Source: Microbacterium saperdae (GTDB taxonomy: Bacteria > Actinomycetota > Actinomycetes > Actinomycetales > Microbacteriaceae). Taken from it: 64,000 bases of DNA. Shown in pieces: positions 15,947 to 25,631 of this stretch (positions are counted from its first letter, which is position 1; each line of letters starts with the position of its first letter). The DNA lies in NCBI RefSeq assembly GCF_006716345.1, contig NZ_VFOX01000002.1, forward strand, positions 558,001 through 622,000, written 5' to 3'. The position numbers were made by a program, and so were the translations under genes. Below the pieces are notes generated by a model, which saw only the letters and a list, made by a program, of their open reading frames with translations, did no database searches and was not told where the DNA came from.

Positions 15947-18658
15947 ATGGCTGCACTCAGACGTCTTTCCTTGGCCGCGGTGGCCGCACTCGTGCTCTCG
16001 GGGGCGGTGGTGACGGCCTCTCCGGCGGCGGCCGTGACCGACCATACGGTGACATCTCCTGACGGCGGGACGACCCTCACCGTCCGCAACGAGAACGACG
16101 GGACCCTCACCTACAACGTGGTGCAGGACGGGGTGACCGTGATCGCCTCATCGAAGATGGGCGTCGTCACCGCCGCTTCCGACCTGTCGACCTCGCTCGC
16201 CTTCGACTCCGAGACGAACACGGCGGTCACGCAGAACTACACGCTGGTCGAGCATTTCAACGGACCGGTCTCGTCATCGGCGAACCAGATGACGTTGCGC
16301 TATCACCGGGGAAGCGCCCAGCTCGCCGTCGTCGTGCAGGCACACGACGACGGGGTCGCATTCCGCTACGAGGTGTCCGGCGTCGGGAGCACGAACATCA
16401 CCCGTGAAGCCACGACCTTCGCGCTCCCGGCCGACACCGGCCTGTGGGCGAGCGACTACCGCAGCGCCCGCGACTACGAGGATGCCTACCCGTACGTGTC
16501 CGCCGCGTCGATGGGGACCCGGCACTTCTCGATGCCGACGCTGGCGAGCATCGCGAACAACGCCCGCTGGGCCCTGATCTCGGAAGCGGCGGTGTACGTC
16601 AACCCGACGTATCCGGCGACCCGGCTCGACGCACAGGGCAACGGCAATCGCACGCTCAAGGTGCAACTGCCCGGCCCGGACAACGATGTGTTCAACACCT
16701 CGACCGCCGCCACGCAGGTCGCGACCAGCGGATCGTTCGTGACCCCGTGGCGCGCGATCGCGGTGAGCTCCTCACTCGACGAGATCGTCAACACGAGCCT
16801 GATCACCGATCTCAATCCGGCGCCGGCAGTGGGTACCGACACCTCCTGGATCCGTCCGGGCAAGGCGCTGTGGTCATGGTGGTCGAACGAGGAGAAGGCC
16901 TCGGAAGGCGACGACATGGCGCGCTCCCAGAAGGAGTACATCGACATCGCCGAGCAGCTGAACATGCAGTACGTCACGGTCGACTGCTGCTACAACGACA
17001 CCGACGGGTCGATCGAGCAGCTCGTCGCGTACGGGGCCAAGCGTGACATCGGCATCTTCATCTGGAAGAACAAGGGCGACTATGTCAACGGTGACGGCTC
17101 GTACTTCACCCAGGCGCAGCTCGATGCCGCGATGCAGGCCATCGCGAACCGCGGCATCGCCGGCGTCAAGATCGACTTCATGCAGAGCGACCGCCTCGAC
17201 ACGATGGCGCTGTACGACCGGATCGCGAAGGCGGCAATGAAGGCGAAGGTGCTCGTGAACTTCCACGGCAGCACCAAACCGTCGGGGGAGAACCGCACCT
17301 ACCCGAACATCATCACCACCGAGGCGATCCTCGGCAACGAGCAGTACAAGTACGGGCGTCCCCCGACAGCCGTCGACAGCGCGACGTACCCCTTCACGCG
17401 GAATGCGGTGGGAGGGATGGACATGACCCCCGTCATCTTCTCCAACCCGAACCTGCTCACCACGCACGCCCACCAGCTGGCCCAGAGCGTGCTGTTCAGC
17501 TCGGCGATGCAGCACTTCGCCGACTCGGCTGCCGCATACGAGACCTGGGTCGGTCGTCACCTGCTCAGCAAGGTCCCCACGGTGTGGGATGAGAGCAAGC
17601 TCGTGGAGGGATTCCCTGACGACTTCGCGACCATCGCGCGGCGTTCGGGAACCGAGTGGTACATCGGATCGGTCGCCGACGCGGCACGCACGACCAGCAT
17701 CCCGCTGACGTTCCTCGGCGCGGGGACGTTCACCGCGACGCTCTTCAAGGACGGGGCGAACGACCGCCAGATCGTCACCCAGACGCTCTCGGTCACGTCG
17801 GCCACGACCCTGGCCGTGCCGATCCGCGCGCACGGCGGCCTCACGGTGCACATCAGCGCGACGCCGCTGCCGTTCAGCGGCACCGGCGACCGCGTGCTCG
17901 AGGCGGAGGCGAGCGGGAACACGCTCGCCGGCGGCGCGAGCGTCTCGGCCTGCCCCGGATGCTCGGGCGGTTCGAAGGTCGGCAGTCTCGGCAACGGCGC
18001 GACGGTGCGGTTCAACGGGGTTCAGGCGCCGGTCGCCGGGGCGTACGTGCTGCGTGTCGGCTATCTCGCCGAGGATCCTCGCTCGTTCACGGTGTCGGTC
18101 AACGGCGGCGCGGCGCAGACGGTCTCGCCGCCGCGCTCCGGCAAGGGCAATGCGGGCAACCCGAGCGGATGGGACATCGTGCGCGACGTCGAGGTGCCCG
18201 TCACCCTGACGGCCGGCGCGAACACGATCACGATCGGCGGGTCGAGCTACGCGCCCGACATCGACCGGATCATCGTGCTCCGCTCGTATGAGGCGGAATC
18301 GGCGGGCAACACCCGCACGGGTTCCGCGGTGGTGGCCTCCTGCACGGGCGCGGAATGCTCGGGTCAGAAGGTCACGGGGCTGACGGGGTCGTCGACCCTG
18401 GTGTTCGCAGGGGTGCAGGCGCTGCAGGCCGGTTCGACGACGGTGCATCTCCGATACGCGGCGGCGACGGCCACGACCGCGCAGGTGCGTGTCAACGGAG
18501 GATCGCCGATCACGGTCTCGTTCCCGGCCACGGCGAACGCGAACGATGTGAGCACGCAGACCGTGCATCTCCCGCTCACGGTCGGGGCGAACACGATCAC
18601 GTTCGACGCAGCGGGTGGGACCGGCCCTGATGTCGATCGGATCATCGTCCGTCAGTAG
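15947..18658 (+). CDS. Secreted GH97 alpha-glycosidase with two CBM35-like modules
   Basis: About 903 residues. A Sec signal peptide (LRRLSLAAVAALVLSGAVV, cleavage near SPAAA) precedes a GH97 N-terminal beta domain and catalytic barrel with GKALWSWWSNEE, VTVDCCYNDTDG, GVKIDFMQSDR, LVNFHGSTKPSGE, NIITTEAILGNEQ and PFTRNAVGGMD. The Asp in VKIDFM fits the retaining (alpha-galactosidase-like) subgroup. Two tandem C-terminal CBM35/CBM6-like domains follow, each opening with EAE and closing with PDIDRIIV or PDVDRIIV. The start is uncertain: the ATGs at 15929, 15944 and 15947 are in frame, and AGGAG is best placed for 15947. It probably releases galactose from extracellular polymers or oligosaccharides. 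Confidence 0.9.
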   Translation: MAALRRLSLAAVAALVLSGAVVTASPAAAVTDHTVTSPDGGTTLTVRNENDGTLTYNVVQDGVTVIASSKMGVVTAASDLSTSLAFDSETNTAVTQNYTLVEHFNGPVSSSANQMTLRYHRGSAQLAVVVQAHDDGVAFRYEVSGVGSTNITREATTFALPADTGLWASDYRSARDYEDAYPYVSAASMGTRHFSMPTLASIANNARWALISEAAVYVNPTYPATRLDAQGNGNRTLKVQLPGPDNDVFNTSTAATQVATSGSFVTPWRAIAVSSSLDEIVNTSLITDLNPAPAVGTDTSWIRPGKALWSWWSNEEKASEGDDMARSQKEYIDIAEQLNMQYVTVDCCYNDTDGSIEQLVAYGAKRDIGIFIWKNKGDYVNGDGSYFTQAQLDAAMQAIANRGIAGVKIDFMQSDRLDTMALYDRIAKAAMKAKVLVNFHGSTKPSGENRTYPNIITTEAILGNEQYKYGRPPTAVDSATYPFTRNAVGGMDMTPVIFSNPNLLTTHAHQLAQSVLFSSAMQHFADSAAAYETWVGRHLLSKVPTVWDESKLVEGFPDDFATIARRSGTEWYIGSVADAARTTSIPLTFLGAGTFTATLFKDGANDRQIVTQTLSVTSATTLAVPIRAHGGLTVHISATPLPFSGTGDRVLEAEASGNTLAGGASVSACPGCSGGSKVGSLGNGATVRFNGVQAPVAGAYVLRVGYLAEDPRSFTVSVNGGAAQTVSPPRSGKGNAGNPSGWDIVRDVEVPVTLTAGANTITIGGSSYAPDIDRIIVLRSYEAESAGNTRTGSAVVASCTGAECSGQKVTGLTGSSTLVFAGVQALQAGSTTVHLRYAAATATTAQVRVNGGSPITVSFPATANANDVSTQTVHLPLTVGANTITFDAAGGTGPDVDRIIVRQ

Positions 18659-18673
18659 CGCTGCGGGGATATG

Positions 18674-18711
18674 CAGAAGACGGGGGTCGCGATCGCGGCC
18701 CCCGTCTTCTG
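18674..18711. terminator. Bidirectional terminator between the GH97 and GH36 genes
   Basis: CAGAAGACGGGGG at 18674-18686 and its exact complement at 18699-18711 form a strong stem around a short GC-rich loop. The flanking sequence is T-rich on the right (TGTGTCTCTTC). It sits between two convergent genes with stops at 18658 and 18732. Confidence 0.85.
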
Positions 18712-18731
18712 TGTCTCTTCGCCCCGGACGA

Positions 18732-20894
18732 CTAGTCCTCGACAGCCGTCAGGTGCAGCAGCAGTGCGTTGCCGGGATTCAGGAGCGGCAGCGGGAGCCC
18801 CTGCGCGAGCACCGCGCCCGTGACGGTGAGGTCGCCGGACATCCAGGCGGGATCCGCCACCTGGTGACGGCTGGCCGAACCGACCTCTTCTCGCACCCGG
18901 ACCCGGTACGTGGCCACGGGATCGAGTCCGGGGATCGGGACGCGAGGGGTGTTCGCCACGCCGCTGGTCTCGGTGCGCACCCAGGCGAACAGGGCTTCGT
19001 GGCGGTCTGGGCCCACCACGCCGTGCAGCAGCGCGCCGTGATCGACGTCGTCGCCGCGCACCGTGACGCCCGTATGGATCAGGCCGCGCAGCTCGCGGTA
19101 GAGCGCGGTCCATCGCGTGATCGCTGCGCGCTCCTCGTCCGTCGCTGTCGTCAGATCCCATTCGAGACCGGCATGGCCGAACAGCGCCGTGATCGCGCGG
19201 AACGAGAAGTCCGCGTGGCGATGCGTGGTGTGCGATTCGCCCGGACCGATGTGTGCACCGATGAGCTCGGGCGGCAACAGCGTCTGCGTCCACCGCTGGA
19301 TCTGCTGACGTTCGATCGGGTCGTTGCAGTCGGATGCCCAGACGCGATCCGTGCGGGCGAGGACGCCCAGATCGGTGCGGGCACCTCCGCTCGCACACGA
19401 TTCGATCTCGAGACGCGGGTGCCGTCGGCGCAACTCGTCGAGCAGACGGTAGAGGCCGAGAGTGTGCGCATGAACCCGTCGCGCACCGCCCGCGCCGATG
19501 GCGGCGTGCAGATCGCGGTTGTGATCCCACTTGACGAAGTCCACACCGCTCTCGGTGATCACGCGGTCGAGCCGGTCGAGCAGATGGGCCACCACGTCAT
19601 CACGCGACAGATCGAGCACGAACTGGTGCCTCCAGGCGAGCGACGGAGCTTCCTGCAGGAACCACTCCGGGTGCTCTCGCGCCAGTTCGGAGTCGGGGTT
19701 CACCATCTCGGGCTCGAACCACAACCCGAACTGCATGCCGAGCGCGTGCACGCGCTCCGACAGCGGTGCGAGCCCCTGTGGCCAGACGTCGGGGTCGACC
19801 CACCAGTCGCCGAGCCCGGCATGGTCGTCGCGGCGTCCGCGGAACCAGCCGTCGTCGAGGACGAACCGTTCCACACCCACCTCGGCCGCCGTCGTCGCGA
19901 GCCGGGTGAGGGTCTCGAGGTCGTGGTCGAAGTACACCGCCTCCCACGTGTTCAGCAACAGCGGGCGGGGAGTCTGCGGATGATTCGGCCGGGCGCGCAT
20001 CGAGGAGTGCAGTCGTGCGGTGATCCCGTCGATCCCGGCGTCGCTCCAGGTGGACACGACCTCGGGCGAGGTGTACGTCTCGCCCGGCTGCAGTGCGATC
20101 TCTCCCGTGTCGACCAGCTCGCCGCCGCCGAGGATCGAGCGATGGACCCCTGCTCCTTCCGGGAGGCGCTCGACGAGCATCTCCTGGTTGCCGCTCCAGG
20201 CGACGTGCGCCGCCCAGACTTCTCCGGCGCGAAAACGAAAGCCCTCCGTGCCCACGAGCGTGAGGAATGAGGAGTCGTGACCCGGGCGACCGCGGCGCGA
20301 GGAGCGCAACCAGGTCCCGTCGTTGATCGAGGCGCGCTGGGGGAGGCGCTCCTTCGTCCATCGCCCGGTGAAGTCGAGGATCTCCGTGGCCCGACTCGGC
20401 AGGGGCAGCAGTGTCCGGGCGGCCATCACATCCACGCGCGGGGCGTCGCCGATGTGCGAGACCGAGACCGAGGAGTGCAGCACGCCGGCGGCATTGATCC
20501 GATAGGAGAGCGCGAGCTCGATCGTGGCGGAGGCATCGCGCAGCACGAAGCGCGCGTGCGTGTCATCGCTCTCTCCGCCGACCGGGGTGAAGCCGTCGAG
20601 GATGCGGTCCCCGGCGTGCGCCTCGATCGCCGGCGTGCCCGACCAGCCGTGGGCGCGACCCGCGGTGATCGAGAAGGTGCGGGATATGTCGAAGGAGCTG
20701 TTCATCACCGCGGGGCCGGCTGTGGCGAGGATCCCGGGGACATCGGCGTCCCGCAGCTCCACGCCCCAGTGGGCGATCGCGGGTACTCCGAAGGCGTCGA
20801 CGGTGAACAGGACGCTCACGCCGCCGTCGCGAAGATGCGCGAGGCCGCTGCGGGCGACTTTCTGAGCATCGTGAAGTTTGATACTTGACGTCAT
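18732..20894 (-). CDS. GH36 alpha-galactosidase
   Basis: 720 residues, the usual length for bacterial GH36 alpha-galactosidases. The N-terminal beta domain is followed by the barrel with VLDDGWFRGRRDD, LWFEPEMVNPDSEL, nucleophile Asp in DFVKWDHNRD, and ESCASGGARTDLG plus the acid/base region RVWASDCNDPIER. A C-terminal beta domain closes it. There is no signal peptide, so it is cytoplasmic. It cleaves alpha-1,6-galactosides such as melibiose or raffinose imported by the neighbouring ABC system. The ATG at 20894 has no clear ribosome site and lies close to the divergent promoter, so the mRNA may be leaderless or the start may be internal. Confidence 0.93.
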   Translation of the reverse strand: MTSSIKLHDAQKVARSGLAHLRDGGVSVLFTVDAFGVPAIAHWGVELRDADVPGILATAGPAVMNSSFDISRTFSITAGRAHGWSGTPAIEAHAGDRILDGFTPVGGESDDTHARFVLRDASATIELALSYRINAAGVLHSSVSVSHIGDAPRVDVMAARTLLPLPSRATEILDFTGRWTKERLPQRASINDGTWLRSSRRGRPGHDSSFLTLVGTEGFRFRAGEVWAAHVAWSGNQEMLVERLPEGAGVHRSILGGGELVDTGEIALQPGETYTSPEVVSTWSDAGIDGITARLHSSMRARPNHPQTPRPLLLNTWEAVYFDHDLETLTRLATTAAEVGVERFVLDDGWFRGRRDDHAGLGDWWVDPDVWPQGLAPLSERVHALGMQFGLWFEPEMVNPDSELAREHPEWFLQEAPSLAWRHQFVLDLSRDDVVAHLLDRLDRVITESGVDFVKWDHNRDLHAAIGAGGARRVHAHTLGLYRLLDELRRRHPRLEIESCASGGARTDLGVLARTDRVWASDCNDPIERQQIQRWTQTLLPPELIGAHIGPGESHTTHRHADFSFRAITALFGHAGLEWDLTTATDEERAAITRWTALYRELRGLIHTGVTVRGDDVDHGALLHGVVGPDRHEALFAWVRTETSGVANTPRVPIPGLDPVATYRVRVREEVGSASRHQVADPAWMSGDLTVTGAVLAQGLPLPLLNPGNALLLHLTAVED

Positions 20895-20914
20895 GAATTA
20901 ATGATGCGTATTCT
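20882..20914 (+). promoter_or_regulatory. Promoter of the cytosolic GH97/sugar transport operon
   Basis: TTGACG (20885-20890), an 18-base spacer and TATTCT (20909-20914) form a good sigma-70 promoter, predicting a transcript start near 20921. The element contains TACTTGACG and the palindrome TGACGTCA, and shares the pattern TACTTGACG...TTAA with the promoter of the secreted GH97. It also overlaps the start of the divergent GH36 gene, so one bound regulator could control both directions. Confidence 0.6.
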
Positions 20915-20960
20915 CATCCAAGACCGCAACTCGAACCCGATCGACAACGGAGTCCTTCCC

Positions 20961-23396
20961 GTGACGCATGCCCTTCCCGAGATCGCCGTGGACGTCATCC
21001 ACGGCGATCGCCGCGCCATCCTCACCTCGAACGCCGAGCGCCCGACGCTCGTGTGGGAGGTCGCCGGCGAGCGCATCGCGACGGTGGCGCTCGGCGTCGA
21101 CGTCGACGGTGCCGACCTCGGCATCGGTGCCCGGATCGTCTCATCCGTCGAGAACAGCGTGCGCGAGGAATGGACGGCGGCGTTCGGGAAGTCGACGGGC
21201 GTGCAGAGCGCCGTGCACGCCGAGACCACGGTGGTGCTGCGCACGGGGGAGCGGGAGTGGGCGGTCGTGATCCGCGTCGCGGCAGACGGTTTCGCCTTCC
21301 GCTACCGCCTCCCTGACGACGCCCGCGTGCTGGGCGATGAGCACACGCTGGTCGGAGTCGCCCCGGAGTCCCGTTCCTGGGTGCTCGAGTACCAGACCTG
21401 GTACGAGACGCCTCGGTTCGGTTCCGACCTCGCAGACCTCGTCGCCGGGGACTACGGGTTCCCGCTGCTGCTGGAGGTCGCCCCCGAGCGGTTCCTGCTC
21501 CTCTCGGAGTCGGACATCGACGGACGCACCTCGGGTGCGCACGTCGCGTTCGACGGCGAAACCTTCCGGATCGTCGCCGCCGACCCTCTGATCGCCGTCG
21601 CGAGCGGGCACCTGACCCCGTGGCGCGTGGGTATCGCGGGAACGACGGCCGAGATCATCGCCTCGACCCTGGTCGACGAGCTCGCCCCCGCTGCCGCCGC
21701 CGATGCGTTCGTCGCCCGCCCGGGGCGCGCCGCGTGGTCATGGTGGTCGAGCCAGTACTCGGGTGCGTATCTCGAGGTGCAGAAACGATTCACGGACTTC
21801 GCCGCCGAGCAGGGCTGGGAGCATGTGCTGGTCGACTGCGGGTGGGATGCCGCATGGGTGCCCGAGCTCGTCTCCTACGCGAGTGCGCACGGCATCCAGG
21901 TGCACCTGTGGAGCTCGTGGAGCGACCTCGACGGCGAGGAGAGCCTGCGCAAGCTGGAGCTGTGGCGCTCGTGGGGTGTCGCGGGGATCAAGGTCGACTT
22001 CATGGAGTCCGAGGCGCAGGAGCGCTACCGCTGGTACGACGCGATCATCGGCGAGTCCGCGCGGGTGGGACTCGCCGTCAACTTCCACGGCTCCGTGATC
22101 CCCCGCGGCTGGGCCCGCACGCATCCGCACGTCGTCAGCTACGAGGGCATCCGCGGCGCGGAGTACTACGTCTTCTACGGCAATCCGCTCTCGGCAGCGC
22201 ACAACGTCATCCAGCCCTTCACGCGCAACGTGGTCGGGTCGATGGACTACACGCCGGTCACCTTCAGCGCCCCGGAACGCGAGACGAGCGACGCCCACGA
22301 ACTCGCCCTCGGCGTCGTCTACGAGAGCGGCATCACGCACTTCGCCGACGATCCCGATCAGTACCGTGCGCGTCCGCTCGCCGCGCGGTTCCTCGCCGAG
22401 CTGGCACCGACGTGGCACGAGGTGCGGTTGCTCGACGGGCACCCCGACACGCACGCCACCCTCGCCCGACGGCACGAGGACCGCTGGTTCGTCGGCTGCA
22501 TCGGGGCCGCGCAGAGCGAGACCGTGGTCTCGTTCGACCCGAGCATCCTGGTCGACGGCCCGGCCGACGTCTGGATCGTCCGTGATGGCGACGCCGGATT
22601 GATCGACGAGCGTCGGACGGATGCCGCAGGGGTCATCGAGGTCTCGCTGTCCGCCCGCGGCGGTTTCGTCGCGATCGTGGTCCCCGCGGGGACGGCGGTG
22701 CACCGTGCCGAAAGTCGAGTCGCGCTGACACCGCCCACGCACGACGGCGGACTCCGCGTCCTCACCGGAGACCGCGTCGTGATCGAGACCGACGCCGACG
22801 GCATCCGTCTTCCCCTCGGATGGACGGCGGTCCGCGAGGGCGACCACGCCTGGTCGGTGGCGCCCACGGCGCCGGTGGCACCAGGCACCCTCGTCGTCGT
22901 CACGCTCGAGAAGCCCGGCCATGATCGGGTGCCGGTGACGTCGCATGTGCGGATCGTTGCCCCGTTCGACGGCGGGCCGCACGACGTGTCGGCGCTCGCA
23001 TTCGTCTCGGCGCGCAACGCGATCGGCCCGGTCGAGCGCGGTCTCGCGAACGGCGGAGGCGACCCCCGTGACGGCGCCGTGCTGACGGTGTGCGGCGAGG
23101 TCTTCGCCGAGGGGCTGGGCGTCGCGCAGGAGTCGTCGATCGTGTTCGCGATCCCCGGCCCCCTGCGTCGGCTGACCGGATCGGTCGCGGTCGACGACGA
23201 GACCCCGTCAGCCGACGCGCACGCCGAGATCGTGCTCGACGGCGAGGTGGCGGCGCGCTTCGCCCTCGCGGGCGGGAGCGCCCCGACGACCTTCGAGATC
23301 GATGTCACCGGCATCACCACCCTGGAACTCCGCACCTCCCCCGGTGCGGCCGAGGAGACGCACGTCGACTGGCTCACGCTGCGACTCGCTGATTGA
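20961..23396 (+). CDS. Cytosolic GH97 alpha-glycosidase with C-terminal NPCBM-like domain
   Basis: About 811 residues without a signal peptide. The GH97 landmarks are RPGRAAWSWWSSQ, VLVDCGWDAAW, GIKVDFMESEAQ, AVNFHGSVIPRG, VVSYEGIRGAEYY and PFTRNVVGSMDYTP; the Asp in IKVDFM suggests the retaining type. After a beta domain, residues from about 690 (HDVSALAFVSARN... THVDWLTLRLAD) look like an NPCBM/NEW2 galactose-binding module. GTG 20961 is preferred, with GGAG eight bases upstream; the earlier ATG at 20901 lies inside the predicted promoter. It probably cleaves imported alpha-galactosides with the GH36 enzyme. Confidence 0.88.
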   Translation: MTHALPEIAVDVIHGDRRAILTSNAERPTLVWEVAGERIATVALGVDVDGADLGIGARIVSSVENSVREEWTAAFGKSTGVQSAVHAETTVVLRTGEREWAVVIRVAADGFAFRYRLPDDARVLGDEHTLVGVAPESRSWVLEYQTWYETPRFGSDLADLVAGDYGFPLLLEVAPERFLLLSESDIDGRTSGAHVAFDGETFRIVAADPLIAVASGHLTPWRVGIAGTTAEIIASTLVDELAPAAAADAFVARPGRAAWSWWSSQYSGAYLEVQKRFTDFAAEQGWEHVLVDCGWDAAWVPELVSYASAHGIQVHLWSSWSDLDGEESLRKLELWRSWGVAGIKVDFMESEAQERYRWYDAIIGESARVGLAVNFHGSVIPRGWARTHPHVVSYEGIRGAEYYVFYGNPLSAAHNVIQPFTRNVVGSMDYTPVTFSAPERETSDAHELALGVVYESGITHFADDPDQYRARPLAARFLAELAPTWHEVRLLDGHPDTHATLARRHEDRWFVGCIGAAQSETVVSFDPSILVDGPADVWIVRDGDAGLIDERRTDAAGVIEVSLSARGGFVAIVVPAGTAVHRAESRVALTPPTHDGGLRVLTGDRVVIETDADGIRLPLGWTAVREGDHAWSVAPTAPVAPGTLVVVTLEKPGHDRVPVTSHVRIVAPFDGGPHDVSALAFVSARNAIGPVERGLANGGGDPRDGAVLTVCGEVFAEGLGVAQESSIVFAIPGPLRRLTGSVAVDDETPSADAHAEIVLDGEVAARFALAGGSAPTTFEIDVTGITTLELRTSPGAAEETHVDWLTLRLAD

Positions 23397-23439
23397 CGAC
23401 CTGGCAGGGACGCCAGGCTGACCTAGAGGAGAAGAACAC

Positions 23440-24699
23440 ATGCGCAGAACGACCACAGCATCCGGTGTGGCAGCTCTCGCTGCCATCGCCCTGCTCGCCG
23501 GATGCTCTTCCGGCACCCCGACGGGCGGCGACGCGCAGGGAGGCGATGTGACCCTGACGTACGGGGTCTGGAGCCAGGACGAGACGATGCAGTCCCTGAT
23601 CGACGCCTTCGAGAAGGAGAACCCGGGCATCACCGTCGACCTGCAGGTCAACCCGTGGAACGACTTCTGGACCAAGCTGCAGGTCGGCGCGCAGGGCGGC
23701 ACCGCCCCCGACGCCTTCTGGATGCTGGGTGACCGGTTCCAGGTGTACGCCGCGAACGACCAGCTGCTCCCGCTGAGCGATGCGATCGAGGATGCCGGTG
23801 TCGACCTGGGCGTCTACCCCGACGCGCTGGTCGATCTGTTCACACTGAACGATGAGCTGTACGGCCTCCCGAAGGACTTCGACACGGTCGGGCTCTGGTA
23901 CAACAAGGAGCTCTTCGACGCCGCCGGTGTCGACTACCCGACCGCGGATTGGACCTGGGATGACGTCAGCACGGCGGCCGCGGCGCTGACCGATGCGGAT
24001 GCCGGTGTCTACGGCATCGCCGCCCCGCTGAACCGTCAGGAGGGCTTCTACAACACCGTCGCCCAGGCCGGCGGATACATCATCGAGGATGGAGCGTCGG
24101 GCTACGACGACCCGAAGACGCAGGAGGGCATCCAGTTCTGGACCGACCTCGTCGCCGCCGGCTCCTCGCCGACACTGGAGCAGTTCGCCGACACCGAGGC
24201 CGTGGCCCAGTTCGAGAACGGCAGCGTCGCGATGTACTACGGCGGCTCGTTCTACGCGCAGCGCTTCTACGAGAACGCTGACCTGCGCGCGAAGATCGAC
24301 GTCACCGTGCTGCCTCAGGGCACCGAGCGCGCGACCGTGATCAACGGCATCCAGAACGTCGGATACGCCGGCACCAAGCACCCGGAGGAGCTGAAGAAGT
24401 TCCTGCTGTTCCTCGGCGGCAAGGAGGCGGCGGAGATCCAGGCCGACACCGGCGCCGTGATCCCCGCCTACGAAGGAACGCAGCAGGCGTGGGTCGACTC
24501 GATGCCCGAGCTCAACCTGCAGGCGTTCATCGACGAGGTGCCCTACGGTGTCGTGTACCCCGTGTCCGCCGACACCGCGGCCTGGAACGCGCTCGAAGAC
24601 GAGTACCTCCCGGCCGCATGGAACGGCACCGACAGCGTCAAGGCGGTCGCCGACAAGCTCGCCGCCGCCATGAACGACGCGCTCGCGAAGGAAGAATGA
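23440..24699 (+). CDS. Sugar ABC transporter, substrate-binding lipoprotein
   Basis: 419-residue family-1 solute-binding protein with a signal peptide and lipobox LLAGC (Cys at about 22). The mature part shows the usual pattern (YGVWSQDETMQSLIDAFEKENPGITV, APDAFWMLGD, PKDFDTVGLWYNKELFDAAG, NGSVAMYYGGSF). It has a strong ribosome site AGAGGAGAAG. It leads an importer segment with two permeases coupled by overlaps; no ATPase is encoded, so a shared MsiK-type ATPase elsewhere is expected. The substrate is probably an alpha-galactoside, from context. Confidence 0.93.
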   Translation: MRRTTTASGVAALAAIALLAGCSSGTPTGGDAQGGDVTLTYGVWSQDETMQSLIDAFEKENPGITVDLQVNPWNDFWTKLQVGAQGGTAPDAFWMLGDRFQVYAANDQLLPLSDAIEDAGVDLGVYPDALVDLFTLNDELYGLPKDFDTVGLWYNKELFDAAGVDYPTADWTWDDVSTAAAALTDADAGVYGIAAPLNRQEGFYNTVAQAGGYIIEDGASGYDDPKTQEGIQFWTDLVAAGSSPTLEQFADTEAVAQFENGSVAMYYGGSFYAQRFYENADLRAKIDVTVLPQGTERATVINGIQNVGYAGTKHPEELKKFLLFLGGKEAAEIQADTGAVIPAYEGTQQAWVDSMPELNLQAFIDEVPYGVVYPVSADTAAWNALEDEYLPAAWNGTDSVKAVADKLAAAMNDALAKEE

Positions 24700-25631
24700 G
24701 CACTCTCACGACCGGGCGGGGCGCTGCAGAGCGCTCCGCCCGCACCACCCGCTCCCGCAGCCGACTTCGGCGCAACGCCCCGGGGCTGGCCTTCATCGCG
24801 CCCGCCCTGGTGGGCCTGCTCGCGCTGTACATCGTGCCACTGCTGACCACGATCTATCTCAGCTTCACCAAGACCAAGCCCTTCGGCGGCGAGACCTTCA
24901 CCGGGATCGACAACTACGCCCGGCTCGTCGCCGATCCGCAGTTCTGGTCGGCTCTCGGCAACAGTGCGGTGTACACCGCCATCGTGCTCATCGGCATCCC
25001 GATCAGCATCGTCCTCGCGACCCTCATCCACGCCGTGCGGCGGGGCAAGAACATCTACCGCGTGCTCTTCTTCCTCCCGATCGTCACGCTTCCCGTCGCG
25101 GTGGGGATGGTGTGGCGCTACATCTTCAACGGCGAGTTCGGGCTGCTCAACCAGGCGCTCGGAGTCATCGGCATCGACGGACCGAGCTGGGTCGCCGATC
25201 CGAGCGTCGCGATCTTCGCCGTCGCGATCGTCGGCATCTGGATGAGCCTCGGGACCAGCATCATCATCCTCGGCGCCGGTCTGCAGGGTGTCCCTCCCGA
25301 GCTGATCGAGGCATCGTCCCTGGACGGCGCGGGCCCGGTCCGCCAGTTCTTCGCGGTGACGCTGCCTCTTCTCTCTCCGAGCATCTTCTTCGTCTCCGTG
25401 CTCTCGGTGATCTCGTCGCTGCAGATGTTCGACCTCATCTATGTGATGCTCGTCCGTGGATCGCAGGCCGAGACGGCATCCCAGACGATCGTCTACTACT
25501 TCTTCCAGCAGACCTTCCTGCGCTTCGACCGCGGCTACGGCGCCGCGATCGCGATCGTCCTGCTGCTGGTCATCATGCTCGTCACGGCCCTGCAGTTCCG
25601 ACTGCAGAGGAAGGCGGTGTTCTATGGCTGA
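24696..25631 (+). CDS. Sugar ABC transporter permease (MalF type)
   Basis: 311 residues with six membrane helices, starting APGLAFIAPALVGLLALYIVPLLTTIYLSFTK. The EAA loop is seen in EASSLDGAGPVRQFFAVTLPLLSP. The ATG at 24696 overlaps the binding-protein stop by 4 bases; upstream open sequence is part of that gene. It pairs with the next gene to form the membrane channel. Confidence 0.93.
   Translation: MSTLTTGRGAAERSARTTRSRSRLRRNAPGLAFIAPALVGLLALYIVPLLTTIYLSFTKTKPFGGETFTGIDNYARLVADPQFWSALGNSAVYTAIVLIGIPISIVLATLIHAVRRGKNIYRVLFFLPIVTLPVAVGMVWRYIFNGEFGLLNQALGVIGIDGPSWVADPSVAIFAVAIVGIWMSLGTSIIILGAGLQGVPPELIEASSLDGAGPVRQFFAVTLPLLSPSIFFVSVLSVISSLQMFDLIYVMLVRGSQAETASQTIVYYFFQQTFLRFDRGYGAAIAIVLLLVIMLVTALQFRLQRKAVFYG

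Noticed and set aside
18615..20270. 551-codon plus-strand frame opposite GH36
   Set aside because: GH36 catalytic motifs on the minus strand are complete; the plus frame is a shadow.
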